Shown here: piece by piece, positions 43,008 through 52,600 of the stretch
Layout of the letters: every line of letters begins with the position of its first letter
Position numbering within the stretch: the stretch's first letter is position 1
The notes under the pieces: generated by a model
The model's input: the letters and a program-made list of their open reading frames with translations, nothing else
Told to the model about the DNA's origin: nothing
The model's database searches: none
Source of the DNA: Edaphobacter lichenicola
Lineage (GTDB): Bacteria; Acidobacteriota; Terriglobia; Terriglobales; Acidobacteriaceae
Length of the DNA: 64,000 nucleotides
Assembly (NCBI RefSeq): GCF_025264645.1
Contig: NZ_CP073696.1
Location: 5,084,001 to 5,148,000 of the forward strand
Direction of reading: 5' to 3'
Translations under genes and position numbers: made by a program

Positions 43008-44840
43008 TTACCCAAACGTGAACGAATAAGCCTGCACTCCCGGACTCAGAAACTCGATCCGGAAGGTGCGATCCTGAACTCCACCGTGCTGGCGAATCAG
43101 TTGGTACAAACGGTCGTCCTTCACGGTGCCATAACCATCCGAGTCAACGTCCACGCCGTGATCTGCACCCGGTGCTTTGCCATCGATCGTGACGCGAAAG
43201 CGAATTGGTTTCCCGCCCTTCGCCGGACCCAAGACGAGATGTAGATCACGTGCGTGAAAGCGGTAGACGATAGCCCCCGTCGGAGAGAGCAGCGTCGCGA
43301 TCTGACCAGCGTCTCTCCATTGACCGGCAAGCGCCCACTGATTCAGCGCAAGCTGATCGGGAGCTGTATAGAGTTGCGGATCATCCTGATTGAGCCCGCC
43401 AGGAGAGGCGAAGTTTTGTGCGCGCTCGTAGCCAATATAAGTCTCAGGTGATTTCACATCGTCCGAGTCCGGCGGAGCCTCCGTGCCGCTCGCGGCAATC
43501 TTTGTTGCACTGCCCGGCAGCGGCCGATGATTGGCTTCTTCGAGAAGAGTTCGAATCCACTGCTCGGCCTCCTCGTAGCCCCCTTCACCAAAGTGATGGA
43601 AGCGAATATGGCCACTCGCATCAACAAAGTAGTCTGCGGGCCAATACTCGTTGTTGAAGTTGCGCCAGATGGCATAGTTGTTGTCCATCGCAACCGGGTA
43701 GGAGATCCCGAGATCGCGAACGGCTTTCCGCACATTGGATTCGTCTTTTTCAAACGGAAATTCAGGAGTGTGGACGCCGATAATGACAAGGCCGCTGTCC
43801 TTGTACTTGTCATTCCAGGCCTTGATATACGGCAAAGTGCGCAGACAGTTAATACAGGAATACGTCCAGAAGTCCACGAGGACCACTTTGCCGCGAAGCG
43901 ACGCAGGCGTAAGCGGCGTCGAATTAATCCACGCCGTAGCTCCAGAGAGTTCAGGCAGCGGTATTAACGCAGACTTTGCCTTGTCGCTACCACCAGCGGC
44001 AGACTTCATCTGCTGATTTCCTGCCATCATCTGGTCTTTTCCGGCCATCATCTGATCGTTGCCCGCCATCATCTGATCATTCGGAGCCATCATCATCTGG
44101 TCGTTTGAAGCCAGAGCCTGCTTGCTTCTCGGATGAAGTCGGTCGACCAGCCGCTGTTCAAGATTCGAGGTACTCGCAAGGGAGAGGCGCGTGAGAACGC
44201 CGCGGTCCAGACCAAACGCAACAGCGACCACACCGGCAAGAACAGCAACACCGAGAATACGCCGAACCCACTCTTCGGCTCCCAGGGAGCGTTTCAAAGC
44301 GCCAAAGACGCGCCCTCCCGCAAACAAAGCAATCGAAAGGGAAGTGGCTGCTCCGGCAGCATAGGCAAGAAGAAGCAGCGCAGTATGCGCGCTGGCACCA
44401 CCAAGAGCCGCGCCAGTCAAGATCAGGCCGAGGATCGGCCCAGCGCAAGGAGCCCACAACAATCCCGTTCCAACGCCGAGAAGAAAGGAGTTGGTTACGC
44501 TGGGTCCTGCATCCGAACTCTGAAGCTTGCTCCCGAGTCGAACCAGTGGCCGCAAAAGCCGCTCTGCGAGCGAAGAAAAGAGCAGCGTGAGGCCGAAGAT
44601 GCCAAAAAGAGCGAGTGCGGCGCCCCGGCCGAACTGATTGGCCCGAACCGCCCAGCCTCCACCAACAGTCGCCAGGCTGGCAACAACCGCGAATGTAACC
44701 ACCATGCCCGCCAGCAACGGCAATCCGCTCTTACGAAAGGGCTGATCCGCGCGCGCAAAGACGAAGGGAAGAACCGGAAGGATACACGGACTCAAAATGG
44801 TGAGTACTCCACCGAAATACGCCAGGAACAGCAAAAGCAT
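43008..44840 (-). CDS. DipZ-type CcdA-thioredoxin fusion with Met-rich linker
   Basis: A 610-residue inner-membrane electron carrier. Residues 1-225: CcdA-like domain with paired membrane cysteines (LSPCILPVLPF; LWAPCAGPIL). Residues about 245-285: a methionine-rich linker of NDQMMAG-type repeats. Residues about 295-435: a TlpA-like thioredoxin fold with active site CINC (VVLVDFWTYSCINCLRTLPYI). Residues about 460-610: the DipZ C-terminal beta domain (AQNFASPGGLNQDDPQLYTAP; AGQWRDAGQIATL). DipZ proteins pass electrons from cytoplasmic thioredoxin to periplasmic thiols. ATG 44840 or GTG 44849 (AAGGAG upstream) may be the start. The MsrB gene follows by 28 bp and is a probable client. Confidence 0.93.
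   Translation of the reverse strand: MLLLFLAYFGGVLTILSPCILPVLPFVFARADQPFRKSGLPLLAGMVVTFAVVASLATVGGGWAVRANQFGRGAALALFGIFGLTLLFSSLAERLLRPLVRLGSKLQSSDAGPSVTNSFLLGVGTGLLWAPCAGPILGLILTGAALGGASAHTALLLLAYAAGAATSLSIALFAGGRVFGALKRSLGAEEWVRRILGVAVLAGVVAVAFGLDRGVLTRLSLASTSNLEQRLVDRLHPRSKQALASNDQMMMAPNDQMMAGNDQMMAGKDQMMAGNQQMKSAAGGSDKAKSALIPLPELSGATAWINSTPLTPASLRGKVVLVDFWTYSCINCLRTLPYIKAWNDKYKDSGLVIIGVHTPEFPFEKDESNVRKAVRDLGISYPVAMDNNYAIWRNFNNEYWPADYFVDASGHIRFHHFGEGGYEEAEQWIRTLLEEANHRPLPGSATKIAASGTEAPPDSDDVKSPETYIGYERAQNFASPGGLNQDDPQLYTAPDQLALNQWALAGQWRDAGQIATLLSPTGAIVYRFHARDLHLVLGPAKGGKPIRFRVTIDGKAPGADHGVDVDSDGYGTVKDDRLYQLIRQHGGVQDRTFRIEFLSPGVQAYSFTFG
44007..44105. repeat. 21-bp tandem repeat coding for Met-rich linker
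   Basis: Four to five near-identical units of 21 bp (plus strand CATCATCTGGTC-type words) encode NDQMMMAP, NDQMMAG, NDQMMAG, KDQMMAG, NQQM within the DipZ gene. Ten Met residues lie in 33 positions. Slippage-prone; copy number may vary between strains. Confidence 0.85.
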
Positions 44841-45018
44841 GACCTTCACCTACTCCTTCAATCCTGCATCTTCTTCATTCCGATAGTGATAGGTTCTCAT
44901 GAACCGAACGTATCCAGAATTGTATCGGGCGTGGCATTCGCACGCGGGCAGATTCCCTGATCATGAGACTACAAAAGAGCACTTAAAGTTACGGCCGCTC
45001 CTCTTCGGGCATGACCCG

Positions 45019-45513
45019 CTAGTCCGGGTGCGCTTCGATATAGCTGCTGACAATGCCGGCCACTTCTTCAAGAAACGCCCGGTCGACGCCCGTAAACGCA
45101 GCGAGATCGTGGCTGTCGACGTCGATCTCTCCAACGATTCTCCCCTTCACAGAGATAGGAACAACAATCTCAGACCTCGTTTTGATGGAGCACGACAGAT
45201 ACCGTGGATCAGAGTTCACATCATCAACAATTACGGTCTCCCCCGTCGCCACCGCGGCTCCGCAGATGCCCTCGGTGACCGGAATGCGGATGTGCGGAGT
45301 TGGATCGCCGACAAACGGCCCAAGGACCAGCATTCCGGCATCGTCGGGATCGAGCATATAGAAGCCGGTCCAGTTGTAATAAGAGAGGTGCTTTGCAATC
45401 TCCGTCACGATGCTCTGCTGCAAGGACTCCAGAGAAGGCGCGCCCGAAGCCACGCGGCGCAGTCCGGCGAGAATAGCGATCATCTCTTCTTTAAGAACAG
45501 GGGCGGTAGACAT
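45019..45513 (-). CDS. GAF-domain protein, free methionine-(R)-sulfoxide reductase-like
   Basis: A 164-residue GAF protein matching the fRMsr family in YYNWTGFYMLDPDDAGMLVLGPFVG, IRIPVTEGICGAA, VIVDDVNSDPRYLSCSIKTRSEIVVPI and GEIDVDSHDLAAF. fRMsr reduces free methionine-R-sulfoxide using three cysteines. Here the Cys of GICG and the Cys of YLSC are present, but the first (normally in an AC-x-RIP motif) is replaced by His-Ile, so activity may be altered or use two cysteines only. The start is uncertain: ATG 45513 gives a typical length, while the frame is open to 45630 (GTG). It neighbours DipZ and MsrB, supporting a methionine-oxidation theme. Confidence 0.8.
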   Translation of the reverse strand: MSTAPVLKEEMIAILAGLRRVASGAPSLESLQQSIVTEIAKHLSYYNWTGFYMLDPDDAGMLVLGPFVGDPTPHIRIPVTEGICGAAVATGETVIVDDVNSDPRYLSCSIKTRSEIVVPISVKGRIVGEIDVDSHDLAAFTGVDRAFLEEVAGIVSSYIEAHPD

Positions 45514-45800
45514 AGCTGGATGCAGTCGCGGGATATATCGTTCATAGTCGAACGCGACACCCGTCTCATCGATTCTAGCGAAACTATCTGATTCAAAAGG
45601 TTGGCCGATTAAGATTTGCGAAATCACCAAATCTACCTATTGGCGCTCGCGAACTTTCGCTATAATTCCACCGTCGATCCTGACCCTCTGTCTTCTGTCG
45701 CTCTTGCTACGATCGGATCCCATCTGGTTTGCTCTATCAGAACTTCTCAGCACTAGTAGCAGCACACCGCTCCAGCCAGGTCACTACGAGGAAAAAACAT

Positions 45801-46298
45801 ATGCGTTCGCCGGTCCTTCTTCTACTTACTGCAATGGTTTTCGCTGGCTCAACACATTTGAGTCGAGCGCAGGCGCATGACAGCGTCGCCCCCACATCAC
45901 CCACGGTTCATCCGCAAGCCATCGGAGGCGCCATCACCGCCTCCGAGATCGCTCTCGATGGCCCGATCACCGAAGTGGTCACGAAGCAATCCGCAGGTAG
46001 CCCCCAGGGCACGCATCTTCTTGTGCGGGGTTCGATGCAAATCGTCGACGTCAGCGTAGGACCGTATCTCTCTTCTGACATCACTCGGAATATCGTCGAG
46101 GGATCTCAAATCCACGTTACCGGCGTCATGCAGACAACAGCCAAAGGCAAGACCTACCTGATGGCCCGGCAGATAGTGCTGAACGGACAAACCATCATCA
46201 TACGCAACGAAAATGGATTCCTCGTTCGCTACCGGTCGCAGAATCCTCAAAGTGACTCCAGGCATGCAGGCACCGCGCAGGCAGGAGGTGTCAATTGA
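45801..46298 (+). CDS. small secreted protein, unknown
   Basis: A 165-residue exported protein. Signal peptide (MRSPVLLLLTAMVFAGSTHLSRAQ). The mature part has an OB-like beta pattern (ITASEIALDGPITEVVTKQSAGSPQGTHLLVRGSMQIVDVSVGPY...GSQIHVTGVMQTTAKGKTYLMARQIVLNG), suggestive of a nucleic-acid or oligosaccharide-binding-fold (BOF/OB-like) domain, but I do not recognise a family with certainty. ATG 45801 with GAGGA upstream is preferred to the longer frame from 45729. Its TGA overlaps the TTG start of the next gene, so the two are translationally coupled. Confidence 0.72.
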   Translation: MRSPVLLLLTAMVFAGSTHLSRAQAHDSVAPTSPTVHPQAIGGAITASEIALDGPITEVVTKQSAGSPQGTHLLVRGSMQIVDVSVGPYLSSDITRNIVEGSQIHVTGVMQTTAKGKTYLMARQIVLNGQTIIIRNENGFLVRYRSQNPQSDSRHAGTAQAGGVN

Positions 46299-48400
46299 AG
46301 ATCCGTCACATGTTCAACCTCGCCTGCCTCACCTCTCTCGCGTCCCTTCTTACAGCCTGCAGCGGTGGCTCAAGCTCTCCACCAACTCCACCTGCAATTT
46401 CGGTGGCCTTCGCGTCTCCGGCCCCGACAACTCTCGCTGCCTCTGCCACCGCAACTCTCACAGCAACCGTAACCAACGACAGCGCGAACGCTGGCGTAAC
46501 TTGGTCGGCAACCTGCAGCACCTCTCCATGCGGTACTTTTAGTTCCGCATCTACAGCAAGCGGCGCCCCTACAACGTATCAGGCTCCTGCTGCCGCCGGT
46601 ACCGTCACAGTAGTTGCCACTTCTGTCACGGATAAGACAAAGTCAGTACAAGCCACAATCACAATTACTGCTGCTCCGCCTGCTCCAATTCAAGTCGCTC
46701 TTACTCCCGCGCCACCGAAGACACTCCTTCTAGCTTCAACCCTGAGTCTGGTCGCAGTGGTGACCAATGACAGCGCGAACGCCGGCGTGACGTGGTCCGT
46801 AACCTGCGGAAGTTCACCGTGCGGCAGCTTCAACCCCGCTGCGACCGCAAGCAATGCCGCTACCACCTACACTGCCCCAACTGCGATTCCAACCAACAAC
46901 ACTGTGACGGTAATAGCTACGTCAGTCACTGATAAGACCAAATCGGCATCGGCGACGATCACGATCACAAACATCCTCAGTGATGGAACCTATGTCTTCC
47001 ACGTATCGGGCGACGATGCAAACAGTCAGTACTTCCTCGCGGGTGCCTTCAGCGTAAAGGGCGGCCTCATAACGGGTGGCGAACAGGACTTCCTTGACTC
47101 CACCTTCGGACAGAACGATCAGTTGTCGGCCTCCGGTTCTAGCCTTGCCTTCACCGCCGACGGCAACATTCAGATAACACTCAACACTGGCGATGCGACC
47201 ATCGGCGTCAACGGAATCGAAACTTTCAACGGGTCAGCGGTCTCTCCATCGCGTCTTCTGATCAGTGAGTCGGACAACTTTGCCTCAGGAGGAGGCTCCG
47301 TCGATCTACAAACCACCGTTGCAACTCCAGCCGGAGGCTACGCCTTTGCCGTCCTGGGAGCAGATAACCAGAACCCACAACAACCGCTGGGTGTTGGAGG
47401 GATCCTCAGATTCAACGGGACATCTCTCGACACATCAGCCAACAGCGTATTCGACTGCAATGATTCAGGAGTGCCAGCTCTCGGTCAGGCCTTTACAGGC
47501 GGCTCAGTTACCGCGCCTGACGGTTTTGGTCGCGTCACCATAACTCTGAATCCAAGCTCCGCATGCACGTTGATGCAGATGGTCTTTGGCGGCTACATCA
47601 TTGGGCCGAATCAGATCCAACTAGTCGAAGCTTCGGGGGATACCTTCAACGGAACTCTCGGAGGTATGGCTCTCGGACAGGGCACCCACGCAGGACAGTT
47701 CAACACAAATAGCGTTGCCAATACCGCATATGTGTTTTCAAGTTTTGGAGCTGATGCCAACGGCGTCGTCACAATTGCCGGTGGATTCATCTTCAACACA
47801 ACTGGTCCGCTGTCAGGCGACTTATCCATCAACGACCTTAACGCCTTTGGAGGCAACACAATTAACGGAGGGTCGTTTGCTGTCGATCCCACAGGAAGAG
47901 TCACACTAACCAATGTCGCAACTTCGGGAAATGCCAACACCAATCCGCTTACTCTCCAGTTCCAGCTTTATCTGGACGGAAACGGTAACGCGCTGGAGCT
48001 TGGCGTTGACAACGTTCAGGTCACAAGCGGTATGTCGTATCTACAAACTACCGGTAACTTCCCCGGCCCCGGAAACTCGGTAATGTTGGCTCAGGGATTT
48101 GTGCCTGTATCCACTACATCACTTGCAAACTGGAGCGCGGCTGGTCCTATTACTCTAACGACGAGCACCTTCGCCGGTTTTGTCGATTACAACGTGCAAG
48201 GGGGGCCTCAAACACCCAATCAACCTGTGAATGCAACACTAAACACCACAAATGGCTCCTTCACCCTCGGCGGACTCGATCCGAATTTCGCTACAGACGG
48301 ATTCGGATACTATCCAATCGACGCTTCAAGAGTGCTTGGCATCGAAATAGATGACAATCAACTCGGTCTTTTGCAGATCGAAGGCATACCTACGAACTGA
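46295..48400 (+). CDS. large Ig-repeat lipoprotein, acidobacterial
   Basis: A 701-residue lipoprotein. Signal peptide with lipobox LLTAC (Cys about residue 22). Residues about 30-125 and 130-225 are two tandem Ig-like (Big-type) domains sharing TVTNDSANAGVTWS, TSPCG / SSPCG and ATSVTDKTKS motifs; the rest is a beta-rich region of about 470 residues (GTYVFHVSGDDANSQYFLAGAFSVKGG; a similar GTYVF-type motif recurs). Such proteins are common in Terriglobia and have no assigned function. The start is TTG 46295, with GGAGGTG upstream, overlapping the previous stop (TTGA). Likely on the cell surface, where Ig domains may bind glycans or proteins. Confidence 0.82.
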   Translation: MKIRHMFNLACLTSLASLLTACSGGSSSPPTPPAISVAFASPAPTTLAASATATLTATVTNDSANAGVTWSATCSTSPCGTFSSASTASGAPTTYQAPAAAGTVTVVATSVTDKTKSVQATITITAAPPAPIQVALTPAPPKTLLLASTLSLVAVVTNDSANAGVTWSVTCGSSPCGSFNPAATASNAATTYTAPTAIPTNNTVTVIATSVTDKTKSASATITITNILSDGTYVFHVSGDDANSQYFLAGAFSVKGGLITGGEQDFLDSTFGQNDQLSASGSSLAFTADGNIQITLNTGDATIGVNGIETFNGSAVSPSRLLISESDNFASGGGSVDLQTTVATPAGGYAFAVLGADNQNPQQPLGVGGILRFNGTSLDTSANSVFDCNDSGVPALGQAFTGGSVTAPDGFGRVTITLNPSSACTLMQMVFGGYIIGPNQIQLVEASGDTFNGTLGGMALGQGTHAGQFNTNSVANTAYVFSSFGADANGVVTIAGGFIFNTTGPLSGDLSINDLNAFGGNTINGGSFAVDPTGRVTLTNVATSGNANTNPLTLQFQLYLDGNGNALELGVDNVQVTSGMSYLQTTGNFPGPGNSVMLAQGFVPVSTTSLANWSAAGPITLTTSTFAGFVDYNVQGGPQTPNQPVNATLNTTNGSFTLGGLDPNFATDGFGYYPIDASRVLGIEIDDNQLGLLQIEGIPTN

Positions 48401-48417
48401 TACAGCCGGCGCAAAGC

Positions 48418-48452
48418 GAATGCCCATATCTCAAAAAGAGATATGGGCATTC
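48418..48452. repeat. perfect 15-bp hairpin
   Basis: GAATGCCCATATCTC and GAGATATGGGCATTC are perfect 15-bp arms with an AAAAA loop. It lies 18 bp after the lipoprotein stop, so it may end that transcript, although no T-run follows. The TGGGCATTC arm matches the repeat family at 19788 and 48491. Confidence 0.85.
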
Positions 48453-48488
48453 AGCTGGCGGCCATATCGAATTATGTAAAGACGGGTG

Positions 48489-48536
48489 CTCCATATCTCG
48501 ATTCTGAGATGTGGGCATTCGCGCCACACGCGAACC
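48489..48536. repeat. REP-like double hairpin
   Basis: Stem 1: CCATATCTC / GAGATGTGG (6-nt loop, one G-T). Stem 2: TTCGCG-CCACA-CGCGAA. The pieces GTGGGCATTCGCGC and CGCGAACC are shared with the element following the 19788 copy, so both belong to one family of double-hairpin repeats. Confidence 0.75.
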
Positions 48537-48589
48537 GCACTCCTCACAGATAGCTCGCTAAAAGCGATCCGCAAGCGGACTTTGAAATA

Positions 48590-48973
48590 TCAGATCAAAT
48601 AACCAGACACGGTGACGAAGAGCGTACCCGTGGAGCCGCCGGGGCTAGCCCCTGAGACGGAGATAGTCGTGCCTGGGTCAGCATAAAGACGCACCGCCTG
48701 CATAGCGACATAAAAATCGTAGTTGGTAGAGGGCTCAGTGTAGGCATAGGTCAGTGGCACAAACAGACTGACGTTCTTGCCCCCACAGGTGTAGTTCACA
48801 AAGGCCTCGAGTTTGGTGCCCGGCGGAGTCACGTCCAGCTGAAGACTCAGGGTCTCGACGACGAGATGCTTCCCCGCTGGAACCGCGATCGCCGGTGACC
48901 CCGTCTCTCCGTAAGGATCTGCCGGCTCTCCCGGAACAGACGTAACCGCATTAACAACATCCACCTTGTTCAT
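48590..48973 (-). CDS. hypothetical protein, beta-rich
   Basis: A 127-residue protein without a signal peptide that I do not recognise. It has alternating beta-like segments (IAVPAGKHLVVETLSLQLDV; LEAFVNYTCGGKNVSLFVPLTYAYTEP; VRLYADPGTTISVSG; TGTLFVTVSGYLI). AAAGGAGG precedes ATG 48973 (GTG just before it), a very strong ribosome site, which supports real expression. It is isolated between the hairpin region and a 700-bp C/A-rich gap. Confidence 0.7.
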   Translation of the reverse strand: MNKVDVVNAVTSVPGEPADPYGETGSPAIAVPAGKHLVVETLSLQLDVTPPGTKLEAFVNYTCGGKNVSLFVPLTYAYTEPSTNYDFYVAMQAVRLYADPGTTISVSGASPGGSTGTLFVTVSGYLI

Positions 48974-49682
48974 CACTCCTCCTTTATTGGTAGGTCCACT
49001 GCATCACTCAGCGTGAGGCGACGTGCCCTTCACCCTCCTTGCAAGCCCACGACAGAGGCTCAGCTAAATCAAGCAAATGACGACAGTAAATCTCACAAAT
49101 AACGTAAAGAAGAGATTGAAGGATTGAGGAATGCCTCACAAAACAGAAACTATCTTCGTGTCCTGGTCGCACCACCATACCAACTACCACGTCACCACTC
49201 CCAAAACAGGACATTATCAAAAATAAAACCCAAATCTCCGTCTCATGGTTTGGCCCTCAAAAAGTGAACGTCAAAGCACCACAGTCACCGCGCAAACACT
49301 ACAACTTCATCATCAAACTACCGCGTAAAAGACACTCGACTTTCGCAAACTCCCCAGCAAAACGTCACAAACTGACCCGCATAGAAAAGTTGAATGTGCT
49401 GCCTCCAACTCGTCACCGGTAGTCTATACAAATTTGCTTGACCAAACTCACAACAATAGTTTAACTTTGCACGCGTTCCGCACATCAGCGAAAGTTGGCA
49501 GCGAAAAGCAAAAAATCCAGCAAATTCGCCAAAGTTTGTTCGCGGAGACCGCGCACCACCCTGGCAAGCTAGATATTTATTTCATCTTTTGGACTCGTAC
49601 GACGCACCATAGATTCGATGTCCGCACTAATTACAGATTGATAAAGTACGCACTTTGAACGAAGAACATTTTGGAGAAGCCA
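48974..49682. other. long C/A-rich intergenic region
   Basis: About 700 bp without a supported gene. The centre (about 49130-49380) is C/A-rich on the plus strand and includes the core CCCCAGCAAAAC at 49352-49363. From about 49430 the AT content rises towards the receptor start (49683), likely its promoter. Open frames here (49008-49220 minus; 49434-49658 plus) lack ribosome sites and family resemblance. Confidence 0.5.
49352..49378. repeat. C/A-rich intergenic repeat core, copy 2
   Basis: CCCCAGCAAAAC followed by GTCACAAACTGACCC; the copy at 27377 reads ACCACAAACCCACCC at the same place. Confidence 0.5.
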
Positions 49683-52600
49683 ATGACTAACAAGAATCGT
49701 AATAAAAACTGCCCCGGGCTGCAGAAGTGGTTGTTTGTAGTAGCTACGTTGATTGCATGTGTTTCATCGTTAAATGCGCAGCAGATTACCGGCTCCATCA
49801 CCGGTACCGTGAAAGATCAGCAGGGCGCCCTGGTAACTAACGCCGACGTCAAAGCATCCAATGTCGAAACCGGCCTGATGCGATCAGCCAGGACGGACAG
49901 CGACGGCGCATACAACATCCAGTATCTTCCGGTCGGCGAATACTCCGTTACCGTGAATGCGCCCGGCTTCGAAAAGTTCGTACAGCAACATCTCACCATC
50001 ACGGTAGACCAGGCACAGGCGTTGAACGTCGTTTTGACGGTCGGTGCCGAGAGCCAGACCGTAGAGGTCAGCACCGCGCCGCCACTGGTGAACACCAGCA
50101 CCGCGGAGCTTGGCCGAACCGTCTCGCCTGAAGAGATTAATAACCTGCCGCTGACGACCAGAACCGCATATGCGGAGATGTCCCTGACGCCCGGCGTGCA
50201 ATCCAACAGTGCGAGCAACAGCCAAAATACTCCAAACTTCGTACTCGGTGTTCCCTCAACGCAGGTCATCATCAATGGAGGAGTCGACGGAGGCGTCCCC
50301 ATGGTGAGCTTTTACCTGGACGGCGGCATCAACATGACCGGATTGCGTAACTATGGCAATCCCTTGCCCAATCCCGACGCGCTCGAAGAGTTCCGTGTAG
50401 AAACCAGCAACTTTGCAGCACAGTATGGTCGTATGTCGGGTGGCGTCGTAACCGCCGTCACGCGCTCGGGAACGAATCGATTCCACGGCTCTGTGTTTGA
50501 ATTCTTTCGTAACACCAATATGAACGACACGCCGTGGGGCACTCCTGTAGGAACCTCGAAGACGCCTTTTCACAGAAATAATTTTGGCGGCACCATCGGT
50601 GGTCCGATCGTAAAAGAAAAGGCCTTCTTCTTCTTCAGCTATGGCGGTTTGCGGCAAACAGTCGGAACGCAATATACCGGCGCAATTGTGCCTACATCGC
50701 TCGAGCGCATCGGTGACTTTACCCAGTCGAAGGTTATCCCGAACTTGCCTGGTACCAAGACTCCTGTCAAAGGCACAAATACATCCGTCAATTGCACAGT
50801 CGCCACCGTGGGATGCGTTCCACTCGACTTGCTGGATGTGACAGCCGCAAACCTTATGAAGACGTACGTCCCGCTGCCCAATGCTCCGACCGCCACCTCA
50901 CCGGGTGGTTATGTAGGAGTCTTTAGCAGCCCCACAAATCAGGACGAGTATCTAGGAAAATATGATCAAGTCTTGTCCGACAAAGACCACCTGTCGGTAA
51001 GTTACTTCTACCTCGATACCACCCAGGGCGCATTCGGTGGGTCCTCCAGCACCTCGCAGATTCTGTATTCGGTCAATCAATCATTTGCAAAACAGCAGAA
51101 CGCCAACGTCAGCGATATCCACACCTTCAACGGAACAACAGCGAATCAGGTTTGGCTGACGTATACCCGAGTTGCCGGCGGTCGCGTGAACCTGCCGGCG
51201 GTCTCGCTCGGCGATTTAGGGTCGAGCTTCACAATTCAGGGCCCCAAAGCCCTTCCGCAGTTAGCCATCTCGGGCTACTTCAACGCTGGAGGAGCCTTGG
51301 CCGGACCGGTCAGTACAACCGACTTCTACGCTCTTCGCGATGTAGTCAGTTTGACCAAAGGCAGACACACCCTCAACATCGGCGGCGAAGTTTCGCTCGA
51401 AAAGGATGCGATTGTCGGCAACCTGTATAACTTTGGAGTCTTCAACTTCCAAACCTCCGCCCCCACAACCACAGGCAATGCACTGGCAGACTTCGTTACT
51501 GGCCAGGTCTCGACGATGGAGCAGGATACTCCTTACCATGGGCTGCTGAGTACTTGGTACTACGCAGGCTTCATTCAGGACAGCTACAAAATTACGCCGC
51601 GCCTCACAGCGAACCTCGGTTTGCGGTACGACCTGGAGCAGTCTCCCGTCGAGTCGTCGAATCTCACAGCTGCATTTGTCCCCGGCATTAAATCGACAGT
51701 CGTTCCCAGTGCGCCAACCGGAGTTCTCTTTCCTGGTGACTCCGGTATCCCGCGAGGAATCGCATCCACGCAAAATACACACTTCTCCCCGCGTGTTGGT
51801 ATGGCCCTTGACCCATTCGGCGACGGTAAAACAGCAGTCCGCGCTGCTGCTGGCATCTTCTACGGCAGCGTCTCCGGCAACGAATGGAACCAGCCGGCAA
51901 ACGCTCAACCATTTGCCGTCCGTCAGACGTTCAGCTCCATCACGTCTTTTAGCAACGTCTACGCAAATCCGGTCTCCTTTCCGAACGGAGATCCATTCCC
52001 CTATACCTACAATCCGGCCAGCCCGCGATTTCTTCCCGCAGCGAGCGTAGAAGCGATCAATCCAAAGTATGTATGGCCCGTCTCCTATCAGTTCAACGTG
52101 GCCGTCGAGCAGCAGTTGCCTCTTGGCATCAGCATGCAGACTGCGTACGTCGGCAACCTGGTGCGTCATGTTCCCTTCGCGCCGGATGCAAACAATCCGG
52201 TATGGGCTCCAGGAGCCACAACCTCCCAGGCCAGCATCAACGCTCGTCGGCCCTATGACCCGGGCGTCTTGGGTCAGGTGATCTATATCGATTCCAGCCA
52301 GACTGCGAACTATAACTCGCTTCAGGTCTCTGCGCGCAAGCCGCTCACCCACAACCTGATGCTAAATGGCTTCTACGTCTGGAGCCACTCAGTCTGGAGC
52401 GCCAACTCGAGCGCAATCGGCATCGCAACCGCACAGAACTTCAGCGCTCTTAACGAGGAGCGTGGCCCATCCGACCAGGACCGCCGGAACATGGCCAGCA
52501 TCTCCGGCATTTGGAAGCTCGATTACTACAACGGACCGAACCGCTTCGCCAGGGTTCTGACGAATGGATGGTCGATCTCACCCATCGTCAGCCTCAACAG

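Noticed and set aside
44133..44960. 275-codon frame antisense to the DipZ gene
   Set aside because: Shadow of a GC-rich membrane-protein gene; charged low-complexity translation with no family pattern.
51261..52352. 363-codon frame antisense to the third receptor
   Set aside because: Receptor coding on the plus strand is unambiguous, and the antisense product matches nothing.
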